Shown here piece by piece: positions 1 through 8,463 of a DNA stretch of 64,000 nucleotides. Position 1 is the stretch's first letter. Every line of letters starts with the position of its first letter. Under the pieces are notes generated by a model that was given only the letters and a program-made list of their open reading frames with translations, made no database searches and was not told where the DNA came from. The position numbers were made by a program, and so were the translations under genes. Source of the DNA: Mesorhizobium shangrilense (GTDB lineage: Bacteria > Pseudomonadota > Alphaproteobacteria > Rhizobiales > Rhizobiaceae); contig NZ_JBEWSZ010000001.1 in the NCBI RefSeq assembly GCF_040537815.1, positions 496,001 through 560,000 of the forward strand, given 5' to 3'.

Positions 1-94
1 GCGCCAAGACTAGCAGAACGGCAAGCGCCATCAGTGATCCGCCCGCCAACCGAGTTCGCGCAAAACCAATCGACGCGCGCGCCCAACCTGTCAT
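1..94 (-). CDS. N-terminus of an unidentified exported or membrane-anchored protein (partial)
   Basis: Only the first 31 codons lie in the window; the gene runs off the left edge. The ATG at 94..92 follows a GGGGAGAG ribosome site at a workable distance. The start carries three arginines (R6, R13, R15) and then a hydrophobic stretch from about residue 16 to the edge, the pattern of a signal peptide or signal anchor. Nothing more can be said about function from 31 residues. Confidence 0.5.
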   Translation of the reverse strand, partial: MTGWARASIGFARTRLAGGSLMALAVLLVLA

Positions 95-417
95 TTTGCT
101 GGCTCTCCCCCGAAAACCTTCAACCGCTCCCACGCGGCCAATCGGACACAGTTCTTCCTTTGTTCCAAGAAAAATGCAAGCAGAAATTGCAATGACGATC
201 GGCTGCCTGCGTTTTTCGCATCACGGCCGTTTCGAGATCGTGGGAGGAACAGCCCCACCCAACAACTTTCCCATATCCGATCAATGTGCTGACTGACCGA
301 AAACACGATGGGCGCCGCCGTGGTGACTGGGGCTCGTGGCTGGCCGATCCAGCCGGTTGCAGGCGTCGCCAGCATCTACTAAAGGGCTGATATAGTCAGG
401 AGATAGAGGGGGCCGGA
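95..417. other. Intergenic stretch with no supported gene
   Basis: Open frames on both strands here have no convincing ribosome site or recognisable domain. The divergent promoters for the genes at 94 (minus) and 418 (plus) must lie here, but no clear -35/-10 pair was picked out. Confidence 0.4.
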
Positions 418-555
418 ATGGCTGAATTTGACAACGACAAACGCTCCGACGCCGAGAGAAAGGCCGCGGTCCGGCATTCGCTCATCGGATGGGGCGTGTT
501 CATCGTGGGTACAGTGGTGTTCTTCGCCGTCGCTGATGCAGTGCTGATGCCGTAG
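418..555 (+). CDS. Small single-span membrane protein, 45 aa
   Basis: ATG at 418 is preceded by an AGGGGG ribosome site, and the frame closes with TAG at 553-555. Residues 4-18 are strongly charged (acidic and basic alternating); residues 21-44 form one hydrophobic segment rich in V, F, I and G, so the product should be a one-pass inner-membrane peptide with a cytoplasmic charged head. No family is recognised. Codon third positions are GC-rich like neighbouring real genes, which supports coding. Confidence 0.55.
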   Translation: MAEFDNDKRSDAERKAAVRHSLIGWGVFIVGTVVFFAVADAVLMP

Positions 556-875
556 CGCGGTTCACCGTTTCACGGAAACGGCAAACCGCTCTAACTCTTT
601 GCCTTGGTCAGAACGCTTGATTGATACGTCGGCTGCGAGCACCCGTGCCATGGCGTGGGTAGGAACGCTGTTGGGCTTGCGAAGCCTTCATCAGCAAAGG
701 AAGCCCGCTTTATTTCGATCCTATCCGGATCGGTTAACCCGGCGGCAATGCTAACGTGCAACGGTCACTCCTAGGGACCACCCTGGGGGTAACCGCGTTG
801 TTCATCTCGAAAAGCGAAGCTCTGCCGCATCTCGAGCGGAAAGCAATTCTTACGGAAGCGCGAAAGCGCGAAATC
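556..875. other. Intergenic stretch with no supported gene
   Basis: The frame of the downstream methyltransferase-like gene stays open back to 756, but the residues before 876 look unlike the family and the earlier start has no good ribosome site. Nothing else is seen. Confidence 0.4.
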
Positions 876-1484
876 ATGACGGACGTGCGCGAAGCGTTGT
901 TCCGCTTCGCCGCCTTGCTTGTCGCGGGCTTCTTCGTCTACCGCGGGGTCTATCATCTGGTTATAGATCCGACCCGTCTCAATGTCCTGTTGCTGACGAT
1001 TTCGGAGACGCTCACCTTCATCTGGCTGCTGTTGTCACGCCGGCCGCTGGTTCGCGATTGGAACCCGTTCACCGTTGTCGTGGCGCTGGTCGCCAGCTTC
1101 GGCACCGGGTTCGTCACGCTGGATCCTGGCATAGCCATCATCCCGCTCTACGTAGCGGCACCGGTACAGTTCCTTGCGCTGTGGTTCGTCATCTGGGGCA
1201 AGATGTCGCTCGGGCGGTCCTTCGCCATCCTGCCGGCAAATCGCGGCGTGGTGACGGACGGCGCCTATCGGTTGGTACGCCATCCGATCTATGCCGGTTA
1301 TCTGGTGGGCCACATCCTGTTCCTGCTGTCGAGTTTCTCTTTCTACAATCTCACGGCCTACGCCCTGGTCTCCTGTCTCCAGGTTCACCGCATCTTGCGC
1401 GAGGAAGCGATCCTCGCAAGGACGCCGGAGTACCAGGATTATATGAATCGTGTCCGCTACAGGGTGATCTACGGCCTGTTCTGA
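876..1484 (+). CDS. Isoprenylcysteine carboxyl methyltransferase-like integral membrane protein
   Basis: A 202-residue membrane protein with about five hydrophobic segments. Near the C-terminus it has the signature of the ICMT/phospholipid-methyltransferase fold: a GAYRLVRHPIYAGY block (nt about 1261-1305), then an E-E plus Y-x-x-Y segment at the end. In the family the RHP block and the C-terminal glutamate bind S-adenosylmethionine, and substrates are lipids or prenylated molecules. The start at 876 is chosen because family similarity begins there; an in-frame start at 756 would add 40 untypical residues. The substrate is unknown. It stands alone, convergent with mprF. Confidence 0.75.
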   Translation: MTDVREALFRFAALLVAGFFVYRGVYHLVIDPTRLNVLLLTISETLTFIWLLLSRRPLVRDWNPFTVVVALVASFGTGFVTLDPGIAIIPLYVAAPVQFLALWFVIWGKMSLGRSFAILPANRGVVTDGAYRLVRHPIYAGYLVGHILFLLSSFSFYNLTAYALVSCLQVHRILREEAILARTPEYQDYMNRVRYRVIYGLF

Positions 1485-1687
1485 CGACGACAAAGCCACG
1501 CCACCCCTACAGTTTTGGCCCGCTCCTGCGAAGCAGGGGCGGGCCTTTGAACTTCCTGCAGCGAGACGCATTGTCAGCGGGGTTGCGCGTCAATGACGCT
1601 TACGACATTGTCGCTCTCATGCCGGTGCGGTCTGCTGCCGGTTCGGCCTGCCTCGTGAAACTCCTGGTCATCCGCGCAAGCTCTTGG

Positions 1688-4333
1688 TCATTTCCGGATG
1701 AGTTCCAGCGGGCTGCCGCTGATCAGCGCGGTGACGTCGAACAGGGAACGGATGGAGTCCAGTCCCGGCGGGCAGACAAGATAATGTGGCGTCCACACCG
1801 GATCGAACTTGTCCTTGAACGCCTTCAATCCGTCAAAGCGATAGAGATTCTGGCCGCGTCGGTAGAGAAAGGATCCGAAACGGTTCCAGCGCGAGGCAAG
1901 CCGGCTGGCGGAAAGGCCGGAGAGGGGAGCAGCACCCAGGTTGAACCAGCGGTAGCCCTGCGCCTTGCCGTGAAGCAGCAGCCTGGTCAGCAGTGCGTCC
2001 ATGACGATCTTGGGCGCATCGGGCACATGGCGCATCAGATCGATGGTCAGTTCGCTCTTGTCGGCACTACCCCACAGATTGGCGAAGGCGATGATGCGGG
2101 TCTGTCGGCGGATGACGGCGATGTCGAATTTGCTGAGATAATCTTCCTCGAAGTAGCCAAGCGAAAAGCCCTTTTCGCTTCCCGCCTTCATTTCGAGCCA
2201 GGCATCCGACACGGCCCGCAACTCGCCCAGCAGCGGCGGGACGTCGTATGCCTTGACGACCTCGAAGACCAGGCCGTCCTTTTCGGCGCGGCGATCGGCG
2301 TAGCGCAAGGGCTGGCGGCGGGCGCCATCAAGGTTGAACGCCGCGAGATCGACGCGGGCGACCTCGCCGAGCTTGAGCGCGACCAGGCCCATGTCGAGAT
2401 ACATGGGCAGATGCCCTGGCTCGACGCCATAGAAGGCGGTGCGGACGGCCGAGCGATCGGCAAGATCGTGAAAGGCCCAGGCGAGGTCGGTGTCGCCTTC
2501 GATCGGACCGATGGGGCCGCCGAGCGCGATAAGGCTGCCACCGGAGCGTGCGTACATGATGAAGCCGCGGCCGTCCGGCGACATCAGGAACTGCTTGTCG
2601 CCAAGCATGGCCAGGGCCGCATGGGTGACGTTCGAGGAGGCGACGATGGCGCCGACGGCCGGAGGGATCTCGATGCGTTGCTTGCGGTCTATGGCATTTC
2701 GATTGACGGCCGTGTGGAGCGCGGCGGCCGCCGTCGCGATCAGGATCACGATACTTGCGCGCAGGAAGCGGGGCGCGTCACCGTCGACAGCGAACTGCCA
2801 GAATAGCTGGTTGGAATATTCGACGTTGCGATAGCTGAAGAAGCCGAGCCAGATCGAGATCGCGACGATGCTGATGACGCTGGCCAGCCAGCCCCAAGAC
2901 AAGGGGCCGACGCCCTCGATGGGACGGCGATAGAAAGATTTGCGGAAACCGATCAGGATTGCCGACATGGCCAGCAGAACCATGGCGTCTTCCCAGTCCA
3001 GGCCCTTGCCGATCGAGAAGACGGCTCCCAGGATGAAGAGGAGGAGCGAAGCCGCCCAGGCCTGCTGAAGCCGGCGCGCGAGGCCTCGTGCCAGGATCAG
3101 CATGGCGATGCCGACGAAACTCGCGGCCAGATGCGAGACTTCTATGAAGGGAAGCGGCAACAGGTCGGACAAAAGGTCCAGGCGTTCAGTGGCACCTGGA
3201 ATGGAGCTCGACAGCAACAGCATGATGCCGCCGAAGAAGGTCGTTGCGGCGATAAGTGGCGGAACCAGCGGTTCGAGGATGCGTCCAGCGGAGCGCACGC
3301 GCTGCGAGACATGGGCGTGGCTGGCGTAGATCTCGAAAGCCAGGACGCCGACGATCGCCACCAGGAACGGCAAAAGCGTATAGATGATCCGGAATGCCAG
3401 GAGTGCGGCGATGGCGTCCGGGTTGCTGCCAAGCCCGAGGCCGGCGATCATCGAGGCCTCGAAGGCGCCCAGCCCGCCGGGCGCATGGCTGGCGATGCCG
3501 ATGATGGTCGCCATCACAAAGACCAGCGTGAACACCGCCGGGCTGGTGGTGACCGTGTCGGGCATCAGGACATAAAGCGTTCCGGCAGCGGCGCAGACAT
3601 CGACCAGTCCAGCGATGATCTGCGTCAGCGCGCCGCGTGAATTGGGCAGACGAATCGAGATCTTTCCAACTGTCAGCGTGCGCTCGCCGCGCGACAGCCA
3701 GCCGACCAGGAAACCGATCGCAAGGATCAGAAGAATGCCAAGCGCGAGACCGAGGCGCGGATCGAGCTGGTCGATGAACGGCGTGCGGGCGGGATCGAGC
3801 ACCAGGCCAAGGGCAATCATGACGGTGAACGCGAACCAGATCGCCAGCCATGAGGTGCCGATGATCCGGCCGATATCGGACAGCGCAATGCCTTCGCCGG
3901 CATAGATGCGGTAGCGCAGCATGCCGCCGGTCAGCAGCGAGAAGCCGAGTGCATTGGAAATGGCGCAGCCGGCGGCGCCAACGGTTGCCGACACGATCCT
4001 GGGGATGCGGCCGGGCGCGATCGTCTCGACGGCCACCACGTCATAGAATGCGATGGCGGCAAAGCTGACCACCGTCAGCGCAAGCGCCGTCATGAGGTGC
4101 TTGCCGGGAATGTTCGCCGCCGATTCCAGCACATGGTCGAGCGAAAGATCGCTGAGGAATCGCTGCAACACGATGACGGTGATAGCCGCGATCACCACGC
4201 CGGCGACGGGCATGGCAAAATGCTGGTAACGGCTCCAGAAGCCAAACATCTGGCGGCGCGCTTCGGGCCCACGCAGCATATCGGCCTTCGGGCCCGGATC
4301 GCTCGGGACTGTCAGCTCGGTTTTTGACGTCAT
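1688..4333 (-). CDS. mprF: Bifunctional phosphatidylglycerol lysyltransferase/flippase MprF (LpiA-type)
   Basis: 881 residues, the usual length for MprF. The N-terminal ~540 residues hold about 14 hydrophobic segments (flippase part); the C-terminal ~320 residues form the soluble DUF2156 domain that transfers lysine from Lys-tRNA to phosphatidylglycerol, ending with the G-Y-R-W-F-N-L-G-A and S-R-L-A-S-R-W-N-R stretches typical of the family. Lysyl-PG lowers surface negative charge and gives resistance to cationic peptides; in rhizobia the orthologue is called lpiA (low-pH inducible). The acvB/atvA-type gene that often follows lpiA is absent here. The start ATG at 4333..4331 has only a weak ribosome site. 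Confidence 0.92.
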   Translation of the reverse strand: MTSKTELTVPSDPGPKADMLRGPEARRQMFGFWSRYQHFAMPVAGVVIAAITVIVLQRFLSDLSLDHVLESAANIPGKHLMTALALTVVSFAAIAFYDVVAVETIAPGRIPRIVSATVGAAGCAISNALGFSLLTGGMLRYRIYAGEGIALSDIGRIIGTSWLAIWFAFTVMIALGLVLDPARTPFIDQLDPRLGLALGILLILAIGFLVGWLSRGERTLTVGKISIRLPNSRGALTQIIAGLVDVCAAAGTLYVLMPDTVTTSPAVFTLVFVMATIIGIASHAPGGLGAFEASMIAGLGLGSNPDAIAALLAFRIIYTLLPFLVAIVGVLAFEIYASHAHVSQRVRSAGRILEPLVPPLIAATTFFGGIMLLLSSSIPGATERLDLLSDLLPLPFIEVSHLAASFVGIAMLILARGLARRLQQAWAASLLLFILGAVFSIGKGLDWEDAMVLLAMSAILIGFRKSFYRRPIEGVGPLSWGWLASVISIVAISIWLGFFSYRNVEYSNQLFWQFAVDGDAPRFLRASIVILIATAAAALHTAVNRNAIDRKQRIEIPPAVGAIVASSNVTHAALAMLGDKQFLMSPDGRGFIMYARSGGSLIALGGPIGPIEGDTDLAWAFHDLADRSAVRTAFYGVEPGHLPMYLDMGLVALKLGEVARVDLAAFNLDGARRQPLRYADRRAEKDGLVFEVVKAYDVPPLLGELRAVSDAWLEMKAGSEKGFSLGYFEEDYLSKFDIAVIRRQTRIIAFANLWGSADKSELTIDLMRHVPDAPKIVMDALLTRLLLHGKAQGYRWFNLGAAPLSGLSASRLASRWNRFGSFLYRRGQNLYRFDGLKAFKDKFDPVWTPHYLVCPPGLDSIRSLFDVTALISGSPLELIRK

Positions 4334-4582
4334 CTTGCGAAGTAGTTCCCTGGGTCTTGTCGAAAATGCAGATTGCTTAAGGCAGTCGACGGCAATTTCA
4401 CTACATTATGAGCGGAAGCTAACGAACCGCCTGACGGTGGATAGCGCCGCATCTGTGTCGGCGGTGTGACCGAGACGCGGTTTCATTGAATTCGTCGGAA
4501 CGTTTGTGCCGCCGCGAAGCCACTGTGCGAGGCGAAGCCTGCAGGATTGCAGGCCAATCGATGTGGACCATGCCGGGGAGGT

Positions 4583-6451
4583 TTATTTCTCCCGATCCAG
4601 CACGTCGCGAAGCTTTGCGTCCAATTGGTCGATGGTGAAGGGCTTGGCCAGGAAATGCACGTCGTGGTCGAGCACGCCATTGTGCACGACAGCGTTCCTG
4701 GTGAAGCCGGTGGTGAAGATCACCTTCAGTCCGGGCATCCGTGCGGTCGCCTCTTCGGCGAGCTTGCGGCCGTTCATCGCCGGCATGACGATGTCGGTGA
4801 AAATCAGCGCGATCGAAGGGTTCTCATCGAGCTTGCGTAGCGCTTCCTCGCCGCTGCCGGCATGGATGACGCTGTAGCCGAGCTCGCGGATCGCATCGGT
4901 GGTCGAGGCGCGGACGCGCTCGTCGTCCTCGACCACAAGGATGGTCTCGGTCGCCGGTCTGGCGGGTTTTTCGGCCGGACCGTCGGGCGAGGCTGTCCCT
5001 TCGGCACCGAAGAAGCGGGGCAGGTAGACGCGCACCGTCGTGCCTTCCCCAGGTTCGGAGTATATCTTGACGTGGCCGCCGGACTGCTTGACGAAGCCGA
5101 ACACCTGGCTCAAGCCGAGGCCGGTGCCCTTGTTGACGCCCTTGGTGGTGAAAAAAGGTTCGAACGCCTTGGCCATGACCTCCGGCGACATGCCCGAGCC
5201 GGTATCGGTGACGGCGATCATCACATACTGGCCGGCGGTCACTTCCGTATGCGCGGAGGCGTAGTTGTCGTCGAGATGGCTGTTGGCGGTTTCTATCGTC
5301 AGCTTGCCGCCGTCGCCCATGGCGTCGCGCGCGTTGACGGCGAGGTTGAGGATGGCGTTCTCGATCTGGCTCGGGTCGGCATGGGTCTTCCACAGGCCGC
5401 CGGCCAGAACCGTTTCGATGCGGATTGTTTCGCCCAGCGCCCGGCGCAGCAGGTCGGACATGTCGGTCAACAGACGGTTGGCGTCAACGACCTGCGGAGC
5501 CAGCGGCTGCTGGCGTGAAAAGGCGAGCAGTCGCGCCGTCAGATTGGCGGCGCGCGTCGCGGCGTCGGTCGCCGCTTCGACGAATTTCAGGATGTCGTGC
5601 TCGCCGCGCGCCAGTTTTCGCTGGGCAAGGTTCATCGCGCTGATGATGACGGCCAGCATGTTGTTGAAGTCGTGCGCGATGCCGCCGGTCAATTGGCCGA
5701 CTGCCTCCATCTTCTGCATCTGGCGTATTTGCGATTCGGCCTTCTCACGCGTCCGGATTTCGCTGGTGAGCGCGATGTTCTTCCTGTGCAATTCATCCTG
5801 GGCTAGAACGACTTCGCGAAAGCGGCGACGGGAATCCCGAACCGTGTAGACGCCGAGCAGGAAAATCGCCAGCAATGCGGTAAAGGAGCCAATGCGCAGC
5901 CATCCCTCGAGCTGATCCGTGCGGGCATAGCGGGCCTGCAGGGTGGCCCCGCCATCGCGCCTGATGACATCGAGGCTGGCCCGGATACGATCCATCGCGG
6001 CCCTGCCCTGGCCGCTGTCCACGATCGCCATGGCCCCAGCCTTGTCGCCGGCGTCATAAAGCCGGACTGTTTCGGCCAGTTCCGCGAGCTTTTGAGAGAG
6101 CGCGTCCTTGATGCCGATGATCTGCTGCATCCGGGCATCATCGCCCGCACTCATCTTGTCGATCCGGGCCAATTGCCCGGGCAAGGCATCGACAGCCTTC
6201 TGGTACGGCTCCAGATAGGGTTTCTCTCCGGTCAGCAGGTAACCGCGTTGGCCGCTCTCGGCGTCCTGAGCAAGAGACAGCAGTCCCGACAGCAATTGCT
6301 GGTATTCGATTGCATCGCGGGCAGCCAGCCCGTTGGCGCTCTGGTTCTCAACCAGGATCGCGCGCGAGCCGACGATCAATGCCAGAATGGCGAAGCCGAT
6401 AATGAGTGGAAGCGATTGCCACCGCATGGCGCGCCGGAATCTCGCTATCAT
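4583..6451 (-). CDS. Hybrid sensor histidine kinase: CHASE3, HisKA, HATPase and receiver domains
   Basis: One transmembrane helix at the N-terminus is followed by a CHASE3-type extracytoplasmic helical domain (about residues 15-160, with the E-S-G-Q-R-G-Y-L-L-T-G signature), a second membrane helix, a short coiled linker, a HisKA domain with H-box G-G-I-A-H-D-F-N-N, a HATPase domain with N, G1 (DTGSGM) and G2 (GTGLGLS) boxes, and a C-terminal receiver with its phospho-acceptor in F-T-D-I-V-M-P. The ATG at 6451 follows an AGGG site and is preferred; an in-frame start at 6541 would add 30 residues. The signal is unknown. It is a single gene with no adjacent response regulator, fitting an internal phosphorelay. 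Confidence 0.88.
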   Translation of the reverse strand: MIARFRRAMRWQSLPLIIGFAILALIVGSRAILVENQSANGLAARDAIEYQQLLSGLLSLAQDAESGQRGYLLTGEKPYLEPYQKAVDALPGQLARIDKMSAGDDARMQQIIGIKDALSQKLAELAETVRLYDAGDKAGAMAIVDSGQGRAAMDRIRASLDVIRRDGGATLQARYARTDQLEGWLRIGSFTALLAIFLLGVYTVRDSRRRFREVVLAQDELHRKNIALTSEIRTREKAESQIRQMQKMEAVGQLTGGIAHDFNNMLAVIISAMNLAQRKLARGEHDILKFVEAATDAATRAANLTARLLAFSRQQPLAPQVVDANRLLTDMSDLLRRALGETIRIETVLAGGLWKTHADPSQIENAILNLAVNARDAMGDGGKLTIETANSHLDDNYASAHTEVTAGQYVMIAVTDTGSGMSPEVMAKAFEPFFTTKGVNKGTGLGLSQVFGFVKQSGGHVKIYSEPGEGTTVRVYLPRFFGAEGTASPDGPAEKPARPATETILVVEDDERVRASTTDAIRELGYSVIHAGSGEEALRKLDENPSIALIFTDIVMPAMNGRKLAEEATARMPGLKVIFTTGFTRNAVVHNGVLDHDVHFLAKPFTIDQLDAKLRDVLDREK

Positions 6452-6884
6452 ATGCCCTGAGCCAAAGGAATTTCCCCGAAGGATGCATGTGGTAAGCGGC
6501 GCCACGGCAGAACGCAAGGCACGGGTGCTTGTCATTGTCACGGGCTGATATGCCCCGGATTCGGGCTAGCCCGCTGATGAAGAAATTGGTGGTGCAACCG
6601 AAAGCAACCTTGGATCGGCTATTTCTGGAAATTGGTTGTTTTACGGGAGTTCGTGCAATATTTTCTGTATCCGTGAAGAGTTCTCACGATCAGGCGTAGG
6701 GATATGAAATACACAGTTTTTTAGAAAATTATTATCTTCTTTTAAGAATATGATTTCATCTGCGAATACCATCTCCTTCGGATAATCGTTCGGTCCAGAA
6801 ACCTAATGCCTGCCTTGTTCGTATTTCCATGATGCAATCGGTGATGTGCCGGCTGCTATGCGCAACTACAACAGGGAGAGTGTT
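6452..6884. other. Intergenic region with an AT-rich island
   Basis: About 6640-6770 is clearly richer in A and T than the rest of the window, including T6 and A/T runs near 6715-6750. It separates the divergent kinase (minus) and glycine-rich protein (plus) genes and probably holds their promoters. No gene is supported. Confidence 0.45.
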
Positions 6885-7412
6885 ATGACCTTTACAATCA
6901 AAACAATCACCAGTGGGTTGGCAGGTGGTGCTGTTATCTTCATGCTTTCGATGCCCGCCAGCGCGGCAGGGCTCGGCGTTGGCGCGTCGGTCGGCGGCAG
7001 CGGTAGTATCAATGCAGGTGTGGGAGCCTCCGTCGGCGGTACCAGCGGCGTCAATGCCGGAGCTGACGCATCCGTGGGTGGCAGCAATGGGGTCAATGCC
7101 GGCGTCGGGGCAGATGTCGGCGGTGCGGGCGGCGTTACCGCCGGACTGGGTGCTGATGTCGGCGGCACGGGTGGCATCGGCGTCGGCGCGGGTGTCGGCG
7201 TCGGCAATGGCGTCGGCGTTGGCGTTGGTGTCGGAACAAATCCTGGCACCCCTGGAACGCCGGGAATTCCGGGTCGTCTTACGACTGCGGTCGCCCAGAT
7301 GACGGATACCCAGGTGGCGCGCATGAAGAAGCGTTGCGCCGATGTGTTGAGCGACTCCGGCGTGTATGACCGCGACTTGCGGCAACTGTGCCTGCTGATC
7401 GCGCGTCGCTAG
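6885..7412 (+). CDS. Secreted glycine-rich protein with 14-residue tandem repeats
   Basis: 175 residues from the ATG at 6885, which has an AGGGAGAG ribosome site. Residues 1-28 are a signal peptide ending in A-S-A-A. Residues 31-100 are five 14-residue repeats of the type G-V-G-A-S/D-V-G-G-x-x-G-V-N-A; then comes a G-V-G-V tract, a G-T-P-G-T-P-G-I-P-G collagen-like stretch, and a C-terminal ~45-residue domain with two cysteines and a basic end. The family is not recognised by name; similar glycine-rich exported proteins are common in Mesorhizobium. A surface or matrix role is inference only. A strong terminator follows at 7541. Confidence 0.75.
   Translation: MTFTIKTITSGLAGGAVIFMLSMPASAAGLGVGASVGGSGSINAGVGASVGGTSGVNAGADASVGGSNGVNAGVGADVGGAGGVTAGLGADVGGTGGIGVGAGVGVGNGVGVGVGVGTNPGTPGTPGIPGRLTTAVAQMTDTQVARMKKRCADVLSDSGVYDRDLRQLCLLIARR
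6975..7184 (+). repeat. Five tandem 42-bp units coding for 14-residue Gly-rich repeats
   Basis: Five in-frame 42-nt units, diverged at the DNA level but clear at the protein level, run from residue 31 to residue 100 of the glycine-rich protein. Every unit keeps the V-G-G core. They are followed by shorter GGCGTC-type (G-V) repeats to about 7232. Confidence 0.8.
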
Positions 7413-7540
7413 TGCATGGTGGGCGTCCTTTGCGCGTCCAACTCGACGCGGCGCGCTGAAAGACAAGAGGCGACGGAGACGGAAGTGTCGAACCAGCCGT
7501 GAGGCTTTGACAACGCTCTCCCGGCCTCCGGCCAGTCGGA

Positions 7541-7568
7541 AAGCCCGCCACGCAGTGGCGGGCTTTTT
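7541..7568 (+). terminator. Intrinsic terminator of the glycine-rich protein gene
   Basis: Perfect 11-bp stem (AAGCCCGCCAC / GTGGCGGGCTT) with a 3-nt loop, running straight into a five-T tract on the plus strand, about 130 bp after the stop codon. Confidence 0.85.
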
Positions 7569-7734
7569 GAGCTTTGAGGCAAGTCTTCGCCGGGATGGAA
7601 ATAACGTTCATACGAAGTCCGATGTCGCTCGCGCGAGGGAACGCTAACGCCTTCCAGGCGTTCACATTTCCAGCGACACGCGAATGGCCGCGATGTTGAA
7701 ATCGGCGCGCAAGCGCATACAGGAGCGGGAAACC

Positions 7735-7899
7735 ATGGGCTTAGGAACCATACTCATCATCATTCTGGTCATTGCGCTGCTGGGTGGCTTCAGCGGCCTT
7801 GGCGGCGGTCCATTCTACGGCACCGGCTACTATGGCGGCGGTGGCCTCGGCCTTGTGCTGCTCATCATCATTGTGCTGGTCGTTCTCGGACGAATTTAG
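7735..7899 (+). CDS. DUF3309 family small membrane protein, 54 aa
   Basis: The ATG at 7735 follows an AGGAGCGGGA ribosome site. The peptide is two hydrophobic segments (residues about 5-20 and 36-53) joined by a Gly/Tyr-rich loop, the DUF3309 pattern: short rhizobial and proteobacterial membrane peptides often induced under stress. An in-frame upstream ATG at 7684 is possible but its sequence is unlike the family. Function is unknown. A 17-bp-stem hairpin follows at 7929. Confidence 0.8.
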   Translation: MGLGTILIIILVIALLGGFSGLGGGPFYGTGYYGGGGLGLVLLIIIVLVVLGRI

Positions 7900-7928
7900 C
7901 AACTAGGTCACGGACAGGAATCGAAATG

Positions 7929-7965
7929 GCAAATCGCCCCGGCCTGTCAGGCCGGGGCGATTTGC
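7929..7965 (+). terminator. Long perfect hairpin after the DUF3309 gene
   Basis: A 17-bp perfect inverted repeat with 3-nt loop, 29 bp after the stop codon. The core is GC-rich and the outer pairs are AAAT/ATTT. There is no long T tract, so it may act as a weak bidirectional terminator or RNA stabiliser. Confidence 0.65.
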
Positions 7966-8114
7966 GTTCAGCAGTATTGGCACGGTCCGGCTGAAGCCAT
8001 GCGTCGAGCGCAACCCCCGTTTGTTTTCTCACCGGAACGTGATGGGCGAGAACGCAAAACGTGATGCAGGACGGGCTAACTGGAAATGCATTCGGCTGCA
8101 ACTACGGTAAAATG

Positions 8115-8213
8115 TATGCGGTCCACAAACCCCCCTGTGGAAAAAAGAGGACAAGGGTCCCACCTCGTGTCCTTCTCCAAGGCCCGCTCCGGCTTCGCCG
8201 GGCGGGCTTTTGC
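8115..8213 (+). ncRNA. Candidate trans-acting small RNA ending in an intrinsic terminator
   Basis: Three consecutive hairpins on the plus strand: TCCACA/TGTGGA (8122-8141) with a C6-containing loop, AGGACA/TGTCCT (8148-8173) with a TCCCACCTC loop, and an 11-bp terminator stem with one bulged T (8182-8207) followed by TTTT. A TAAAAT -10-like box sits at 8108-8113, but no good -35 was found. No plus-strand gene ends here; the upstream gene has its own hairpin at 7929. C-rich loops able to pair with ribosome sites are typical of alphaproteobacterial sRNAs. The ends are estimates. Confidence 0.4.
8182..8211 (+). terminator. Intrinsic terminator not assigned to a protein gene
   Basis: GCCCGC(T)CCGGC stem pairing with GCCGGGCGGGC, loop TTC, then TTTT. 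It faces rightward and is 280 bp from the nearest upstream stop codon, which is why a separate short transcript is proposed. Confidence 0.7.
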
Positions 8214-8271
8214 TTTTGCCGCTGAGGGAACCGGTTCGGGCTCGACATCGTTGACGTCTTGAAGGCTGCCA

Positions 8272-8445
8272 ATGCCCGTGACGCTTCGGACCACGCTTTG
8301 CGAAATTCGAGACGGTTTGCGCGTCATGCGCAAGATCGTGGCGGCTCGGGGCCACATCGAGGCCATCCAGGGGCTTGATGCATTGATCGGCGTTGCCGAA
8401 GCCGAGGCTGTTAAGGCCATTCGGCGGATCGATTTGAAAACCTGA
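8272..8445 (+). CDS. Small hypothetical protein, 57 aa
   Basis: The ATG at 8272 sits 6 nt after a GAAGG ribosome site and the frame closes at 8443-8445, 18 bp before the next gene, so the two may be cotranscribed. The peptide is mostly helical-looking with alternating Arg/Lys and Ala/Ile (R-x-M-R-K-I-V-A-A-R and E-A-E-A-V-K-A-I-R-R) and no membrane segment. Not recognised. An upstream in-frame stop at 8260-8262 fixes the maximal frame. Coding status rests on ribosome site, codon use and spacing only. Confidence 0.4.
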   Translation: MPVTLRTTLCEIRDGLRVMRKIVAARGHIEAIQGLDALIGVAEAEAVKAIRRIDLKT

Positions 8446-8463
8446 ACGGAAAGAAGGATCGCG

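Noticed and set aside
1058..2806. A 582-codon open frame on the plus strand crossing the methyltransferase and mprF ends
   Set aside because: It spans two real genes in wrong frames and has no recognisable domain.
6866..7324. A proline-rich repetitive frame on the minus strand (P-P-T-x-A-P-T-P-A repeats)
   Set aside because: It is the mirror of the glycine-rich repeats; it lacks a ribosome site and a signal peptide, whereas the plus frame has both.
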